64,000 nucleotides of DNA from JAAFIP01 sp031367325 (GCA_031367325.1 JANLPQ010000055.1:1-64000); one strand, 5' to 3'; counted from the stretch's first letter, positions 52,511 to 61,708 are shown. Numbers and translations are program-made. The notes: a model not told the origin generated them from the sequence alone.

Positions 52511-53451
52511 GCACATCCCCCACACGCGAAGTTTTACTGCTGGTTGAAAAATGCAGCCATTGCTTTAGTACCTACGACTTGTCGACCCACCAGCGTATCG
52601 CTAGCGTAGCGCTGCCCGACTACCCACACGAGTTCGTCACCGACACCCGTAACCAGTTCGCCTACGTAGGCCACTATGGCGTAGAACACTCTGGCATACC
52701 TGGCCCGGGCGGGCATTCCATATTTCAAATCGACATTCGCGCGTCTAAGCTGGTACGTACGATAGATCTGTCACCGTTTAACCGTATCCACGGTCTGCAA
52801 CTAGATGCACAAGACAGGCTGTACGCATTGAGCGAAGAAAAAGCTACGCTGGTGGTGTTAGACGCACCGCAGACTGATGCTGCACCTAAGCGTGCAGTAA
52901 GTAGCGGCGGCATAAAAAGCCATTTGTTTGCACTAAGCAGGGACGGGCAAACTGCCTACTGCATGAACTTGCTTAGCCACACCGTGGCAAAAGTACGGCC
53001 ATGGGATCCGACGTTTGTACCCGTGCTGTGCAGCCCTGGCGAAAAGCCTGAGGGCTATGCGCTGAGTGCAGATGAACGCACGCTCTACGTCACCAACCGC
53101 CGGAGCAAAACGCTGGCTGCGATTGACACTGAAACCATGCAGGTTACCGCCCGCGCTACCTCACGCGACGATGCTACACGACTATACCTGCACACAGATG
53201 GTAAGCGCATGCTGGTGACCAACTATGGCGAAAGAAGCTTGTCTTTGGTTGATCCCAGCACCCTCAAAGAACTGGCACATATACCTACCGGTGCACGCGC
53301 TATTGCGCTGTCGTACCACCCTACTCGGCCATTGGCTTTTGTTTCGCTAGACGATGACCGTGTGGCTATTTTCAATTTGGACACCTTGTCTATCGATGGC
53401 TATATAGCTACGCAGCGTGAACCTGATGTGTCTAAGGTGGTGATGCTATGA
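52507..53451 (+). CDS. YncE/YVTN-like beta-propeller protein
   Basis: 314-residue protein made of YVTN-type propeller blades (FAYVGHYGVEHSGIPGPGGHSIFQIDI, LYVTNRRSKTLAAIDTETMQ, MLVTNYGERSLSLVDPSTLKELAHIPTG, LAFVSLDDDRVAIFNLDT). No signal peptide, unlike most YncE proteins. ATGA overlaps with both neighbours show tight coupling to the lactonase and the PdxA-like gene. It might be a second lactonase or a carboxymuconate-cyclase-like enzyme; the catalytic role is unknown. Confidence 0.8.
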   Translation: MSTSPTREVLLLVEKCSHCFSTYDLSTHQRIASVALPDYPHEFVTDTRNQFAYVGHYGVEHSGIPGPGGHSIFQIDIRASKLVRTIDLSPFNRIHGLQLDAQDRLYALSEEKATLVVLDAPQTDAAPKRAVSSGGIKSHLFALSRDGQTAYCMNLLSHTVAKVRPWDPTFVPVLCSPGEKPEGYALSADERTLYVTNRRSKTLAAIDTETMQVTARATSRDDATRLYLHTDGKRMLVTNYGERSLSLVDPSTLKELAHIPTGARAIALSYHPTRPLAFVSLDDDRVAIFNLDTLSIDGYIATQREPDVSKVVML

Positions 53452-54488
53452 GCAACAAATCTTTGGCAGTTGTAGCTGTCACGCTGGGTGACCCAGCTGG
53501 CATAGGACCAGAGCTGGTAGCCAAATTACTAAGCCGCGCTGAGCTGGCAAAAGAGGCCAACATAGTTTTGATCGGAGATCTATGGTTATGGCAACAAGGA
53601 CAAGATATAGCCAAGCAAACAGTTGAATGCGAAACCTTGGACAGCTTAGACCAAGCTAGGTTACGCGGGGACACATCGCTGCCAGCTTTTGTGCCCATGG
53701 ATACAGTAGCGCCATTGCAAGTGCAAACTGGCACTGCTAATGAACACGGAGGTCGTTCAGTATTGAAGGTGCTAGACCACTGCATGGACGCCACACTGGC
53801 AGGTCACATTGATGCCATCTGCTTCGCACCGCTCAATAAGTTTGCTATGAAGCAAGGCGGCTTGAAGCACGAGGATGAACTGCACCACTTCGCGCAGCAT
53901 TTGGGCGTTAAAAACTATTTCTGCGAATTCAATACCTTGCATGGGCTGTGGACATCGCGTGTGTCGTCGCACATTCCGCTTAAAGATGCCCCGCTGTACT
54001 TGGAGAAGTCACGTATTGTTGATGCGGCCAGTTTGATCTATCGGTCTCTTCAGGCCAACGGCCTAGCGCACCCCAGGGTGGCCGTTGCAGGCTTTAACCC
54101 GCATAACGGCGACGGTGGCACCTGCGGACGTGAAGAGATTGACATCATTGAGCCTGCGGTCAAAGAACTAAATGCCATGGGCATACCTGTGGTCGGCCCC
54201 TATCCGGCAGATACCATTTTTCTGCGGGCCAGAGACGGCGAGCTGGATGCGATTGTCACCATGTACCACGACCAAGGCCAGATTGCTATCAAGCTGATGG
54301 GGTTTTCGCAGGGGGTGACAGTGCAAGGTGGCCTGCCTATTCCCATTACCACTCCTGCGCACGGCACTGCCTACGACATAGCAGGACAAGGCCGCGCCAA
54401 TGTGGATGCAACGGCTAACGCTTTTCGAATTGCCTCTCGCATGGGGCGTGCTCATCGCGCAAGCCAAACGCTCGCGCAGCAACCCTAA
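53448..54488 (+). CDS. PdxA-family 4-phospho-hydroxyacid dehydrogenase
   Basis: NAD-dependent dehydrogenase/decarboxylase of the PdxA2 type, 346 residues. TLGDPAGIGPELVAK at the start; Zn-binding His residues in LKHEDELHHFA, SSHIPLKDA and MYHDQGQIAIKLMGF; GFNPHNGDGGTCGREE and the C-terminal TTPAHGTAYDIAGQGRAN. The usual PdxA HK pair reads NK here (APLNKFA). PdxA2 relatives act on 4-phospho-D-threonate or erythronate in sugar-acid pathways. No partner kinase (DUF1537) is in this operon, so the substrate is uncertain. Confidence 0.88.
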   Translation: MSNKSLAVVAVTLGDPAGIGPELVAKLLSRAELAKEANIVLIGDLWLWQQGQDIAKQTVECETLDSLDQARLRGDTSLPAFVPMDTVAPLQVQTGTANEHGGRSVLKVLDHCMDATLAGHIDAICFAPLNKFAMKQGGLKHEDELHHFAQHLGVKNYFCEFNTLHGLWTSRVSSHIPLKDAPLYLEKSRIVDAASLIYRSLQANGLAHPRVAVAGFNPHNGDGGTCGREEIDIIEPAVKELNAMGIPVVGPYPADTIFLRARDGELDAIVTMYHDQGQIAIKLMGFSQGVTVQGGLPIPITTPAHGTAYDIAGQGRANVDATANAFRIASRMGRAHRASQTLAQQP

Positions 54489-54513
54489 ATTACCCGTCTA
54501 AGGAAACTAAAAA

Positions 54514-55710
54514 ATGAAGATCAAAGCAGTTCGTGCCCGCGTTTTTGAGTGGAAAGGTAAAACCGTACCACCACAGGGCAATTTTTGCTCTAATGCTATG
54601 GACTTGGTCTACAGCAACAAGGCCAGTCAACACGCGGTGGGCCAAGACTCTATGAACACCTTTCGCTTTCACGGCTGGACGGTGGTTGAGGTAGAAACTG
54701 ATGACGGAATCATTGGCCTAGGTAACGTAGCCTTGGCCCCTAAGATTGCCAAAGCTATCATTGACGAATACCTGACCCCACTGGTGCTAGGACAAGACCC
54801 TTGGGATTATGAATACCTTAACCAGCGCATGTACCGCGCCACCCACGCGTGGGGCCGTAAAGGCGTAGGCATGGCGGCAATATCTGCCATCGACATTGCG
54901 ATATGGGACATCTTGGGAAAAAGCGTGGGAAAACCCGTTTTCAAATTGCTAGGTGGCCGCACCAAAGAAAAAATCCCGTGCTACTACAGTAAGCTTTACC
55001 GCACCAATATTAAAGACCTCCAAGCCGAAGCCAAGACTTATCTAGACCAAGGATTTCGCGCCTTCAAAATGCGCTTTGGTCATGGCCCAGCCCACGGCCA
55101 ACAAGGCGTGGTTGAGAACCTTAAAGCCGTAGAGGCCGTGCGCGAGGTGATTAGCTACGACAACGACCTGATGCTGGAATGCTATATGGGTTGGAATTTG
55201 GAATATGCCAAACGCATCCTCCCTAAGCTGGAGAAATACCAACCACGTTGGCTGGAAGAGCCTGTGATCGCCGATGATATAGACGGCTATGCTGAGCTGA
55301 ACCAGCTTACCGGCATACCCATCTCGGGCGGCGAGCACGAGTTCAGCCTCTATGGCTTTAAACAGTTGCTAGACCGCAAGGCGGTCAGCGTAGTGCAGTA
55401 CGACACCAACCGGGTAGGCGGCATCACGATGGCGCACAAAATCAACGCACTGTGTGAGGCTTACAGCGTGCCTGTCATTCCGCACGCGGGGCAGATGCAT
55501 AACTACCACCTCACCATGAGCAGCCTGAACTGCCCTATGAGCGAATATTTTCCGATGTTCGATGTAGAAGTAGGCAACGAGTTGTTCTACTACATCTTTG
55601 AGGGTGAGCCTGTAGCCAAGGACGGCTTCTTACAGCTGGACAACGACACACCAGGTCTGGGCTTAACGCTGAAAACAGAGTTTTTAGACCAATTCAACAT
55701 CATTGGATAA
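54514..55710 (+). CDS. Enolase-superfamily sugar-acid dehydratase (RhmD-like)
   Basis: 398-residue dehydratase of the mandelate racemase group, most like L-rhamnonate dehydratase: KIKAVRARVFEWKGKTVPPQGNFCSNAMD, HAWGRKGVGMAAISAIDIAIWDILGK, the Lys/Arg strand FKMRFGHGP, metal ligands in LMLECYMGW, LEEPVIADD and SGGEHEFS, and the catalytic His region PHAGQMHNYHLT. Expected to turn an aldonate into a 2-keto-3-deoxy acid. 25 bases after the PdxA gene. Confidence 0.9.
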   Translation: MKIKAVRARVFEWKGKTVPPQGNFCSNAMDLVYSNKASQHAVGQDSMNTFRFHGWTVVEVETDDGIIGLGNVALAPKIAKAIIDEYLTPLVLGQDPWDYEYLNQRMYRATHAWGRKGVGMAAISAIDIAIWDILGKSVGKPVFKLLGGRTKEKIPCYYSKLYRTNIKDLQAEAKTYLDQGFRAFKMRFGHGPAHGQQGVVENLKAVEAVREVISYDNDLMLECYMGWNLEYAKRILPKLEKYQPRWLEEPVIADDIDGYAELNQLTGIPISGGEHEFSLYGFKQLLDRKAVSVVQYDTNRVGGITMAHKINALCEAYSVPVIPHAGQMHNYHLTMSSLNCPMSEYFPMFDVEVGNELFYYIFEGEPVAKDGFLQLDNDTPGLGLTLKTEFLDQFNIIG

Positions 55711-55719
55711 CCATAAGCC

Positions 55720-56643
55720 ATGACAATTCAAAGACCTTACCGTGGTGTTTTCCCTGTAGTGCCTACTACCTTTACCAGCACAGGGGAACTTGATTTGCCT
55801 AGCCAAATGCGTTGTATCGATTTTATGATCGATGCGGGCTCTCATGGTCTGTGTATTTTGGCCAATTTCTCTGAGCAATTTGTTCTAAGCGACGAAGACA
55901 GGCAAGTACTTACGCGCGCTATGTTGGCCCACGTTAATGGCCGCGTGCCGGTGGTTGTGACCACTACACACTTTAGCACCCGGGTATGCGCTCAGCGCAG
56001 TGTTGATGCCCAAGACATGGGCGCGGCTATGGTGATGGTGATGCCGCCATACCACGGTGCAACCATACGAGTCAGTGAGCAGCGCGTGTACGAGTTTTAT
56101 GCACAGTTGTCGGACGCCATCAGCATTCCCATCATGGTGCAAGACGCTCCCGTTAGCGGTACTAACTTGTCTGCAGCTTTTTTAGCGCGAATGGCGCGTG
56201 AAATTGAAAACTTGGCGTATTTTAAAATTGAAACTGCAGGCGCTGCTTCTAAGCTGCGCGAATTAATTGAGCTAGGCGGTGCTGCGATAGAAGGCCCTTG
56301 GGATGGAGAAGAGGCCATCACCCTGCTGGCAGATTTAGACGCTGGTGCCACCGGCGCCATGACCGGTGGAGCTTTCCCCGACGGGATACGCAGCATAGTG
56401 GATGCGTATGTCAGCGGTGACCGAGAAGCTGCTGTTGCAGCCTACGGCAAATGGCTACCGCTGATTAACTACGAAAATCGACAGAGCGGTATTTTGACCG
56501 CCAAGGCTTTAATGCAAGCAGGTGGTGTGATTGCCTGTGATGCACCGCGCCACCCTTTCCCGCCTATGCACCGCGAGGTGCGCAAAGGTTTACTCGACGC
56601 AGCCACGCGCCTAGACCCACTTGTGCTGCGTTGGGCGCATTGA
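55720..56643 (+). CDS. DapA-family 2-keto-3-deoxy acid lyase/dehydratase
   Basis: Schiff-base TIM-barrel enzyme of the DHDPS/NAL family, 307 residues, most like L-2-keto-3-deoxyarabonate dehydratase and related enzymes. GVFPVVPTTFTSTGELDLPSQMRCIDFMIDAGSHGLCILANFSEQF, PPYHGATIRVSE, the catalytic Lys in YFKIETAG, GPWDGEEAITLL and TGAMTGGAFPDG. It sits 9 bases after the dehydratase, so it most likely uses that enzyme's product. Aldolase versus dehydratase activity cannot be told from sequence. Confidence 0.9.
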   Translation: MTIQRPYRGVFPVVPTTFTSTGELDLPSQMRCIDFMIDAGSHGLCILANFSEQFVLSDEDRQVLTRAMLAHVNGRVPVVVTTTHFSTRVCAQRSVDAQDMGAAMVMVMPPYHGATIRVSEQRVYEFYAQLSDAISIPIMVQDAPVSGTNLSAAFLARMAREIENLAYFKIETAGAASKLRELIELGGAAIEGPWDGEEAITLLADLDAGATGAMTGGAFPDGIRSIVDAYVSGDREAAVAAYGKWLPLINYENRQSGILTAKALMQAGGVIACDAPRHPFPPMHREVRKGLLDAATRLDPLVLRWAH

Positions 56644-56667
56644 AATCCTAGCCTGCAACTGAGCGCC

Positions 56668-57429
56668 ATGACTACTCTACTAACTATGCTGGAATGGATG
56701 TTAAGGCCGCTCTCGGGCGCTGCAACCCATAGCATTGAGCCCGCTGTTTACTGGCATGCGCGCTTGATGGTACTGGCTTGGGGTATATGCCTACCGCTGG
56801 GCGCTTTGATAGCAAGATATTTCAAAATTAGGCCCCAGCAGGATTGGCCAGCAGTGCTGGACGACAAAGCCTGGTGGCACGGTCACCGCCTTTTTCAGTA
56901 CAGCGGCGTGGTGGCCATGACAGTGGGTTTAGTGCTGGTGTGGGGCTATTCCGATCAAAGCAGTGCGGCCATTTGGCTGCATGCGCTGCTGGGCTGGGCC
57001 GTGCTGGTAGCAGGTTGGCTGCAAATGCTAGGCGGTATCGCACGCGGCAGCAAAGGCGGGCCAACCGATGCGCAAATGCGCGGCGACCACTATGACATGA
57101 CAACTTGGCGGCTGGTGTTTGAACATATCCATAAACGCCTAGGCTGGACAGCCATCGTGCTAGCTATCCCCACCACCTTAATAGGTCTGGCAATTGCCGA
57201 TGCTCCTCGCTGGATGGTAATGGTGATGCTGCTATGGTGGGTAGGCCTAGCCTTGCTAGGCTTTGCGTTGCAGCGTCGAGGCCTGTGCATTGATACCTAC
57301 CAAGCTATTTGGGGGGTTGACCCGTCTATGCCTGGCTTGCGGCGTCCGGTCACTGGTTGGGGAGTTAAGCGCCACAGCTCTAGCCCTTGGAAAACACGTT
57401 TTCTCAAGACTAACGAATCTAAAAATTAA
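56668..57429 (+). CDS. Cytochrome b561-like membrane protein
   Basis: 253-residue inner-membrane protein with about six helices and the b561/FRRS1-type haem-ligand histidines: VYWHARLMVL, WWHGHRLFQYSG, IWLHALLGWAVLVAGWLQMLGG and FEHIHKRLGWTAI. A transmembrane electron carrier or ferric reductase is the usual role. It lies within the sugar-acid operon, and its stop overlaps the next start (TAATG), so it is not a chance neighbour. Function in the pathway is unknown; it could take electrons from a sugar dehydrogenase encoded elsewhere. Confidence 0.8.
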   Translation: MTTLLTMLEWMLRPLSGAATHSIEPAVYWHARLMVLAWGICLPLGALIARYFKIRPQQDWPAVLDDKAWWHGHRLFQYSGVVAMTVGLVLVWGYSDQSSAAIWLHALLGWAVLVAGWLQMLGGIARGSKGGPTDAQMRGDHYDMTTWRLVFEHIHKRLGWTAIVLAIPTTLIGLAIADAPRWMVMVMLLWWVGLALLGFALQRRGLCIDTYQAIWGVDPSMPGLRRPVTGWGVKRHSSSPWKTRFLKTNESKN

Positions 57430-58556
57430 TGGAATTACCCACTATGGCTGGACTTGAACTAAAAAATGTCGTTAAACGCTTTGGCGACGTCACGGTTGTA
57501 CAGCAAATGAACCTGACTGTGCACGAAGGCGAATTCATGGTGCTGCTAGGCGAGTCAGGCTGCGGCAAAAGCACCACCCTAAGGATGATTGCAGGTCTAG
57601 AGGAGGTGACTGAAGGCCAAATTAGTATTGGCGAACGCGATGTCACGCGCCTTGCGCCAATGGAGCGGGATATTGCTATGGTTTTTCAAAACTATGCGCT
57701 CTACCCCCACATGAATGTGGGTGAAAACATGTCTTTTTCTTTGCGCCTAGCCAACCGCCCGGCGGCTGAAGTGGAACAAAAAGTACAAGCGGCGGCTAAG
57801 ATTTTGAATATCGAGCATCTGTTAGGCCGTAAACCTAAAGAGCTGTCAGGCGGCCAGCGCCAAAGGGTCGCGATTGGTAGATCTATTGTACGTGAGCCCA
57901 AAGTATTTTTGTTCGATGAGCCGCTGTCCAACCTTGACGCTAAGCTGCGCGGCCACATGCGAGCTGAATTGGCAATACTGCATGAGCGACTGGGTAAAAC
58001 CACGGTGTATGTTACGCATGACCAAATAGAGGCCATGACACTGGCCTCGCGCATAGTAATTTTTGACAAAGGGCGCATCCAGCAGATCGGCACGCCTACC
58101 GAGGTGTTTACCCAACCCGCCAATTTGTTCGTCGCCGGGTTTATTGGTATGCCAACGATGAACTTTTTTAGAGCGCAGGCACGTATGCAAGACGGCCAGT
58201 TGATGCTGCAGGGCGAGGGGTTTGCGTGGAAAGCTCCTCAATGGTTAGCAGCTAAATCCTTGGGAGCCGACTTAGCCCTAACATTAGGACTGCGCCCGCA
58301 GAGTTTGCGCCCTAGCCAAAGTGATCTTGGCGCAGACAGTAGTGCACAACTAAGTCTTCTGGTAGACGTGGTGGAATATCTGGGCACTGAAAGTCAAATC
58401 GTTGGACACATGAACACACCTAGCGGTCAGCGTGTTTCGGCCATGTCTAGCGGCAATGCACAAGGCCACTTACGCCAAACGCTTGGCTTGCAATTTGACA
58501 GCAATGATTTTCATATTTTCAATACTAACAGCGGGCTTAACCTGCGAAATTTTTAG
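57429..58556 (+). CDS. Sugar ABC transporter ATPase (UgpC/MalK type)
   Basis: 375-residue ATPase of a CUT1 importer. Walker A LLGESGCGKSTTLRMIAGLEE, Q-loop MVFQNYALYPHM, signature LSGGQRQRVAIGRSIV, Walker B VFLFDEPLSNLDAKLR, switch His YVTHDQIEAMTL, and a C-terminal TOBE/OB regulatory domain after FIGMPTMNFF. Coupled to the b561 gene by TAATG. Confidence 0.94.
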   Translation: MELPTMAGLELKNVVKRFGDVTVVQQMNLTVHEGEFMVLLGESGCGKSTTLRMIAGLEEVTEGQISIGERDVTRLAPMERDIAMVFQNYALYPHMNVGENMSFSLRLANRPAAEVEQKVQAAAKILNIEHLLGRKPKELSGGQRQRVAIGRSIVREPKVFLFDEPLSNLDAKLRGHMRAELAILHERLGKTTVYVTHDQIEAMTLASRIVIFDKGRIQQIGTPTEVFTQPANLFVAGFIGMPTMNFFRAQARMQDGQLMLQGEGFAWKAPQWLAAKSLGADLALTLGLRPQSLRPSQSDLGADSSAQLSLLVDVVEYLGTESQIVGHMNTPSGQRVSAMSSGNAQGHLRQTLGLQFDSNDFHIFNTNSGLNLRNF

Positions 58557-58592
58557 GCTATCTTTTTTACAACCCAGTCTTAGGAGACATCC

Positions 58593-59924
58593 ATGAAACG
58601 ACGTAATTTTATCCAAAACACAGGCATCACTGTCTTTGGTGCAGGCTTGCCTGTCAGCGGCGCCATGGCGCAAAACCGCTACGCTAAGTACGCAGGGCAA
58701 ACAGTAGTGTTCAGCATTCCAGCGCACCCGCACTACGATGCAATGTTAAAAATTCTGCCCCAGTTCACAAAGGAAACGGGTATTAAAGTAGAGACCGACA
58801 AACTGGCTATGGGTCGCATGAAGGAGAAACAGCTGCTAGAGATGGCCAAGCCGCAGGGGGACTATGACTTAGGTTGCTATGTGGTGATGTGGAAAGGTGA
58901 ATATGTTGCCAAGAATCTCATCCATCCGCTAGAACCATTCTTTCAAAACGCGGCCTTGGCTGACCCTAGCTACGACATGAAAGACATTATTCCTATATAC
59001 CTAGAAAACTTGGGTTTGGTAGGCGGCCCCAAGGGCTACTTGTCTGGCGCTGGTGCCAAACTGTACGGTTTGCCTTATGGTGCTGAAACCTCGGTTCTGG
59101 CTTATCGAAAAGACATTTTTGCCAAACATAATTTACAACCGCCTACCAACTACGCAGAGTTTTCCAAGCTACTGCGTATCATCAAAGACAAAGAGGGGAT
59201 CGGATCGCTGGCATCACGCGGACAAGCAGGTCACCAAGCCGTGCATGCATGGCTACTACACCTCAATCCACTAGGCGGCAGCGTATTTGACGACCAATGG
59301 AAACCTCGCTTTAACGACAAAATTGGCGTGGAAGCTTTGAAGTTTTTACAAGAGGTGGTCGCCACTGGCCCTGCGGGTATTGCCGGCTACGGCCAAGGCG
59401 AGAGCAACACAGCTTTCTTGCAAGGCCAGGCCGCTATGTACCTGGACTCCACATCGCTGGCCGGTTTGGTGAATGATCCCAGTAAGTCCAAAGTGGTGGA
59501 CAAAGTGAGCTGGGCCTTGCATCCCATGGGCACACGCCGCGCATCACAGTCAGGTGGCTTAGGCTTGGCGATTGCCAAAAACGCCAAGAACGCAGATGCA
59601 GCCTTTTTGCTGATGCAGTGGCTCACTGCCAAAGCACAAGATAAGGCCGTGACCGCAGCCGGTGGTGCACCTACGCGCAACTCCACTCTTGCAGATGTAG
59701 ACTTAGTACGCAAATACCCAGAGTTCATAACCTTCAAAGAAGCCTTGAAGTACTCCAACCCTGACTGGCGCCCCATCATCCCAGTGTGGGACAAGATCAA
59801 CGTGCAGGCTTTGGGTGTGGGCATATCTGAAGCTTTAACAGGCAAGAAAACTGCAGAAGTGGCACTCAACGACATGGTTCCGCAGGTTACGCAGATCATG
59901 CGTGAAGCCGGCTACAAAATTTAA
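58593..59924 (+). CDS. Sugar ABC transporter substrate-binding protein
   Basis: Family 1 extracellular solute-binding protein, 443 residues. The N-terminus MKRRNFIQNTGITVFGAGLPVSGAMA has a twin-arginine motif and a hydrophobic stretch ending at AMA-Q, suggesting Tat export. The mature part has the two-lobed pattern of sugar-binding proteins (GDYDLGCYVVMWKGEYVAKNLIHPLEPFF, KLYGLPYGAETSVLAYRKDIF, GQAAMYLDSTS). 36 bases after the ATPase. Ligand presumably a sugar acid or lactone. Confidence 0.92.
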   Translation: MKRRNFIQNTGITVFGAGLPVSGAMAQNRYAKYAGQTVVFSIPAHPHYDAMLKILPQFTKETGIKVETDKLAMGRMKEKQLLEMAKPQGDYDLGCYVVMWKGEYVAKNLIHPLEPFFQNAALADPSYDMKDIIPIYLENLGLVGGPKGYLSGAGAKLYGLPYGAETSVLAYRKDIFAKHNLQPPTNYAEFSKLLRIIKDKEGIGSLASRGQAGHQAVHAWLLHLNPLGGSVFDDQWKPRFNDKIGVEALKFLQEVVATGPAGIAGYGQGESNTAFLQGQAAMYLDSTSLAGLVNDPSKSKVVDKVSWALHPMGTRRASQSGGLGLAIAKNAKNADAAFLLMQWLTAKAQDKAVTAAGGAPTRNSTLADVDLVRKYPEFITFKEALKYSNPDWRPIIPVWDKINVQALGVGISEALTGKKTAEVALNDMVPQVTQIMREAGYKI

Positions 59925-59934
59925 AAGACGAAAA

Positions 59935-60810
59935 ATGCGCACTCCCTCTTGGGTTCCTGTCCTGTATTTAGGACCCGCCGTTTTAATCATGCTGGCAGCC
60001 TGTCTATACCCTGTCATTTCGGCTTTTCAGCTAGGCCTATTTGACTGGAGCATGGGCACACCCTGGGGTGAGGCGCGCTGGGTAGGCTTGAATAATTTTG
60101 TTTCAGCTTTCTCTAACCCGAGAGTATGGTCTTCATTGTGGACCACGCTACTTTTTGCTGCTGTGTGCGTGAGTGCCGAAATGGTACTGGGCATTGCGTT
60201 GGCTCTAGCGCTTGAGCGCCCCGTGCGCGGAACCGCGTTTTTCCGCACTTTGTTTATCCTGCCAATGATGATTGCGCCGATAGCAGTGGGGCTTGTATGG
60301 CGGTATATTTTTGACGCGCAATTTGGTCTAATTAACGCAGTATTAGCCCTTTTCAGAATTGGACCTATGGGTTGGCTAGCGGATCCCACTTTAGCGTTTG
60401 TCGCCATTGTTATTGCCGACATTTGGCAATGGACTCCCTTTGTCTTCATCATGATGGTGGCTGCGCTGGCTAACGTGGACAATTCGGTGATTGAAGCCTC
60501 GCGCATTGACGGTGCCAAATGGTGGCAGATGACTTTCTTGGTCAAACTACCCATGATTGCACACGTGATTGCTATCACTTTGATGATGCGCTTGATAGAT
60601 GCGTTCCGCGTGCTGGAGGTGATCTATGTGTTGACCTTTGGTGGCCCAGGAGATTCGACTGAAATTCTAGCGTTGCACATCTACAAAACAGCTTTTGTGG
60701 GACAGCAACTTGGCGTGGCAGCCGCTATTTCGGTGTTGTTATTAATGGTAGTAGCTCTGCTGTCTTGGGGCGCGTTGCGTCTGTCCAATCCGTTGAAAAA
60801 CGAACGCTAA
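59935..60810 (+). CDS. Sugar ABC transporter permease 1 (UgpA type)
   Basis: Inner-membrane permease of about 291 residues with six membrane segments. The start is the ATG at 59935 (MRTPSWVPVLYLGPAVLIMLAACLYPVI), 10 bases after the binding protein gene. The EAA loop reads VIEASRIDGAKWWQMTFLVKLPMI, the coupling helix of the family. Confidence 0.93.
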   Translation: MRTPSWVPVLYLGPAVLIMLAACLYPVISAFQLGLFDWSMGTPWGEARWVGLNNFVSAFSNPRVWSSLWTTLLFAAVCVSAEMVLGIALALALERPVRGTAFFRTLFILPMMIAPIAVGLVWRYIFDAQFGLINAVLALFRIGPMGWLADPTLAFVAIVIADIWQWTPFVFIMMVAALANVDNSVIEASRIDGAKWWQMTFLVKLPMIAHVIAITLMMRLIDAFRVLEVIYVLTFGGPGDSTEILALHIYKTAFVGQQLGVAAAISVLLLMVVALLSWGALRLSNPLKNER

Positions 60811-60833
60811 AGCTCACGCATATTAAGGCCTCT

Positions 60834-61658
60834 ATGAATCGCTCCCCTCTCGTTAGTAGTTTGCACTACACCATGCTCATCATGTTGGCTATTTTGTGCG
60901 TGGCCCCCATTGCCATAATTTTTGCCACGAGCATGCGTCAACAGGTCGACGTTTTTGCAGAGCCGTTGAACTTCATCTTTACTCCCACACTAGAAAATTA
61001 CCGTGCTGTATTACAAGACGATAAGTTTGACCGCTACCTGATGAACAGCCTTTTTGTTGGGGTGATCTCAACAGTGATCACACTAGTGCTGGGGTGTATG
61101 GCTGCCTATGGGTTGGCACGCTTTCGCTTTAAAGGCCGCACCACCATTGCCTACACCACATTGCTACTGCGTACAGTACCGCTGGCTGTATTAGCGATTC
61201 CAGTTTTTATGATTTGGAGCGAATGGAAGCTAGTTAACAGTTTATGGGGCCTGGTGCTGCTGTATGTGGCTGTCAACTTGCCTTTCACCATCTGGTTACT
61301 CTACGGATTTGTGCTGCAAGTGCCCATTGAGCTAGAAGAGGCAGCCGCAATCGATGGATGTGGCCCTGTTCGCGTCTTCACTAAGGTTTTGTTGCCTCTT
61401 ATGGCACCTGGTTTGGCCGCAGCATCTATCTTTACCTTTCGAATTGCTTGGAACGAATTTATTTTGGCACTGGTGCTTACAGATCGAGGTACACGCACTT
61501 TACCGGTCGCAGCATCACTGTTTATCAGCGACATCGGGGTGGACTGGGGCAAGGTCATGGCAATGGGCAGCTTGATTGCAATACCGCCATTGATATTCAC
61601 CTTTGTAGCAGCGCGCCAAATCATCACTGGCCTAACTGCAGGTGCAGTAAAAGGTTAA
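60834..61658 (+). CDS. Sugar ABC transporter permease 2 (UgpE type)
   Basis: Second permease, about 274 residues from the ATG at 60834 (AAGG upstream; the earlier in-frame start lies in the previous gene). Six membrane segments; EAA loop IELEEAAAIDGCGPVRVFTKVLLPLMAPGL. Typical C-terminus MGSLIAIPPLIFTFVAARQIITGLTAGAVKG. Last gene of the operon; a long hairpin follows. Confidence 0.94.
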   Translation: MNRSPLVSSLHYTMLIMLAILCVAPIAIIFATSMRQQVDVFAEPLNFIFTPTLENYRAVLQDDKFDRYLMNSLFVGVISTVITLVLGCMAAYGLARFRFKGRTTIAYTTLLLRTVPLAVLAIPVFMIWSEWKLVNSLWGLVLLYVAVNLPFTIWLLYGFVLQVPIELEEAAAIDGCGPVRVFTKVLLPLMAPGLAAASIFTFRIAWNEFILALVLTDRGTRTLPVAASLFISDIGVDWGKVMAMGSLIAIPPLIFTFVAARQIITGLTAGAVKG

Positions 61659-61679
61659 TTTTCGATCTACAGTATTTGA

Positions 61680-61708
61680 GTGAAACACCTCAGGCTGAGG
61701 TGTTTCAC
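61680..61708 (+). terminator. Strong hairpin after sugar-acid operon
   Basis: Perfect 13-bp stem GTGAAACACCTCA / TGAGGTGTTTCAC with a GGC loop, 22 bases after the last stop. No T run follows, so it is either a Rho-type or bidirectional end, or an mRNA-stabilising hairpin. Confidence 0.6.

Noticed and set aside
54514..55710. Mandelate racemase or galactonate dehydratase call
   Set aside because: The N-terminal VPPQGNFCSN block and PHAGQMHNYH fit the rhamnonate dehydratase group better; the exact substrate is left open.
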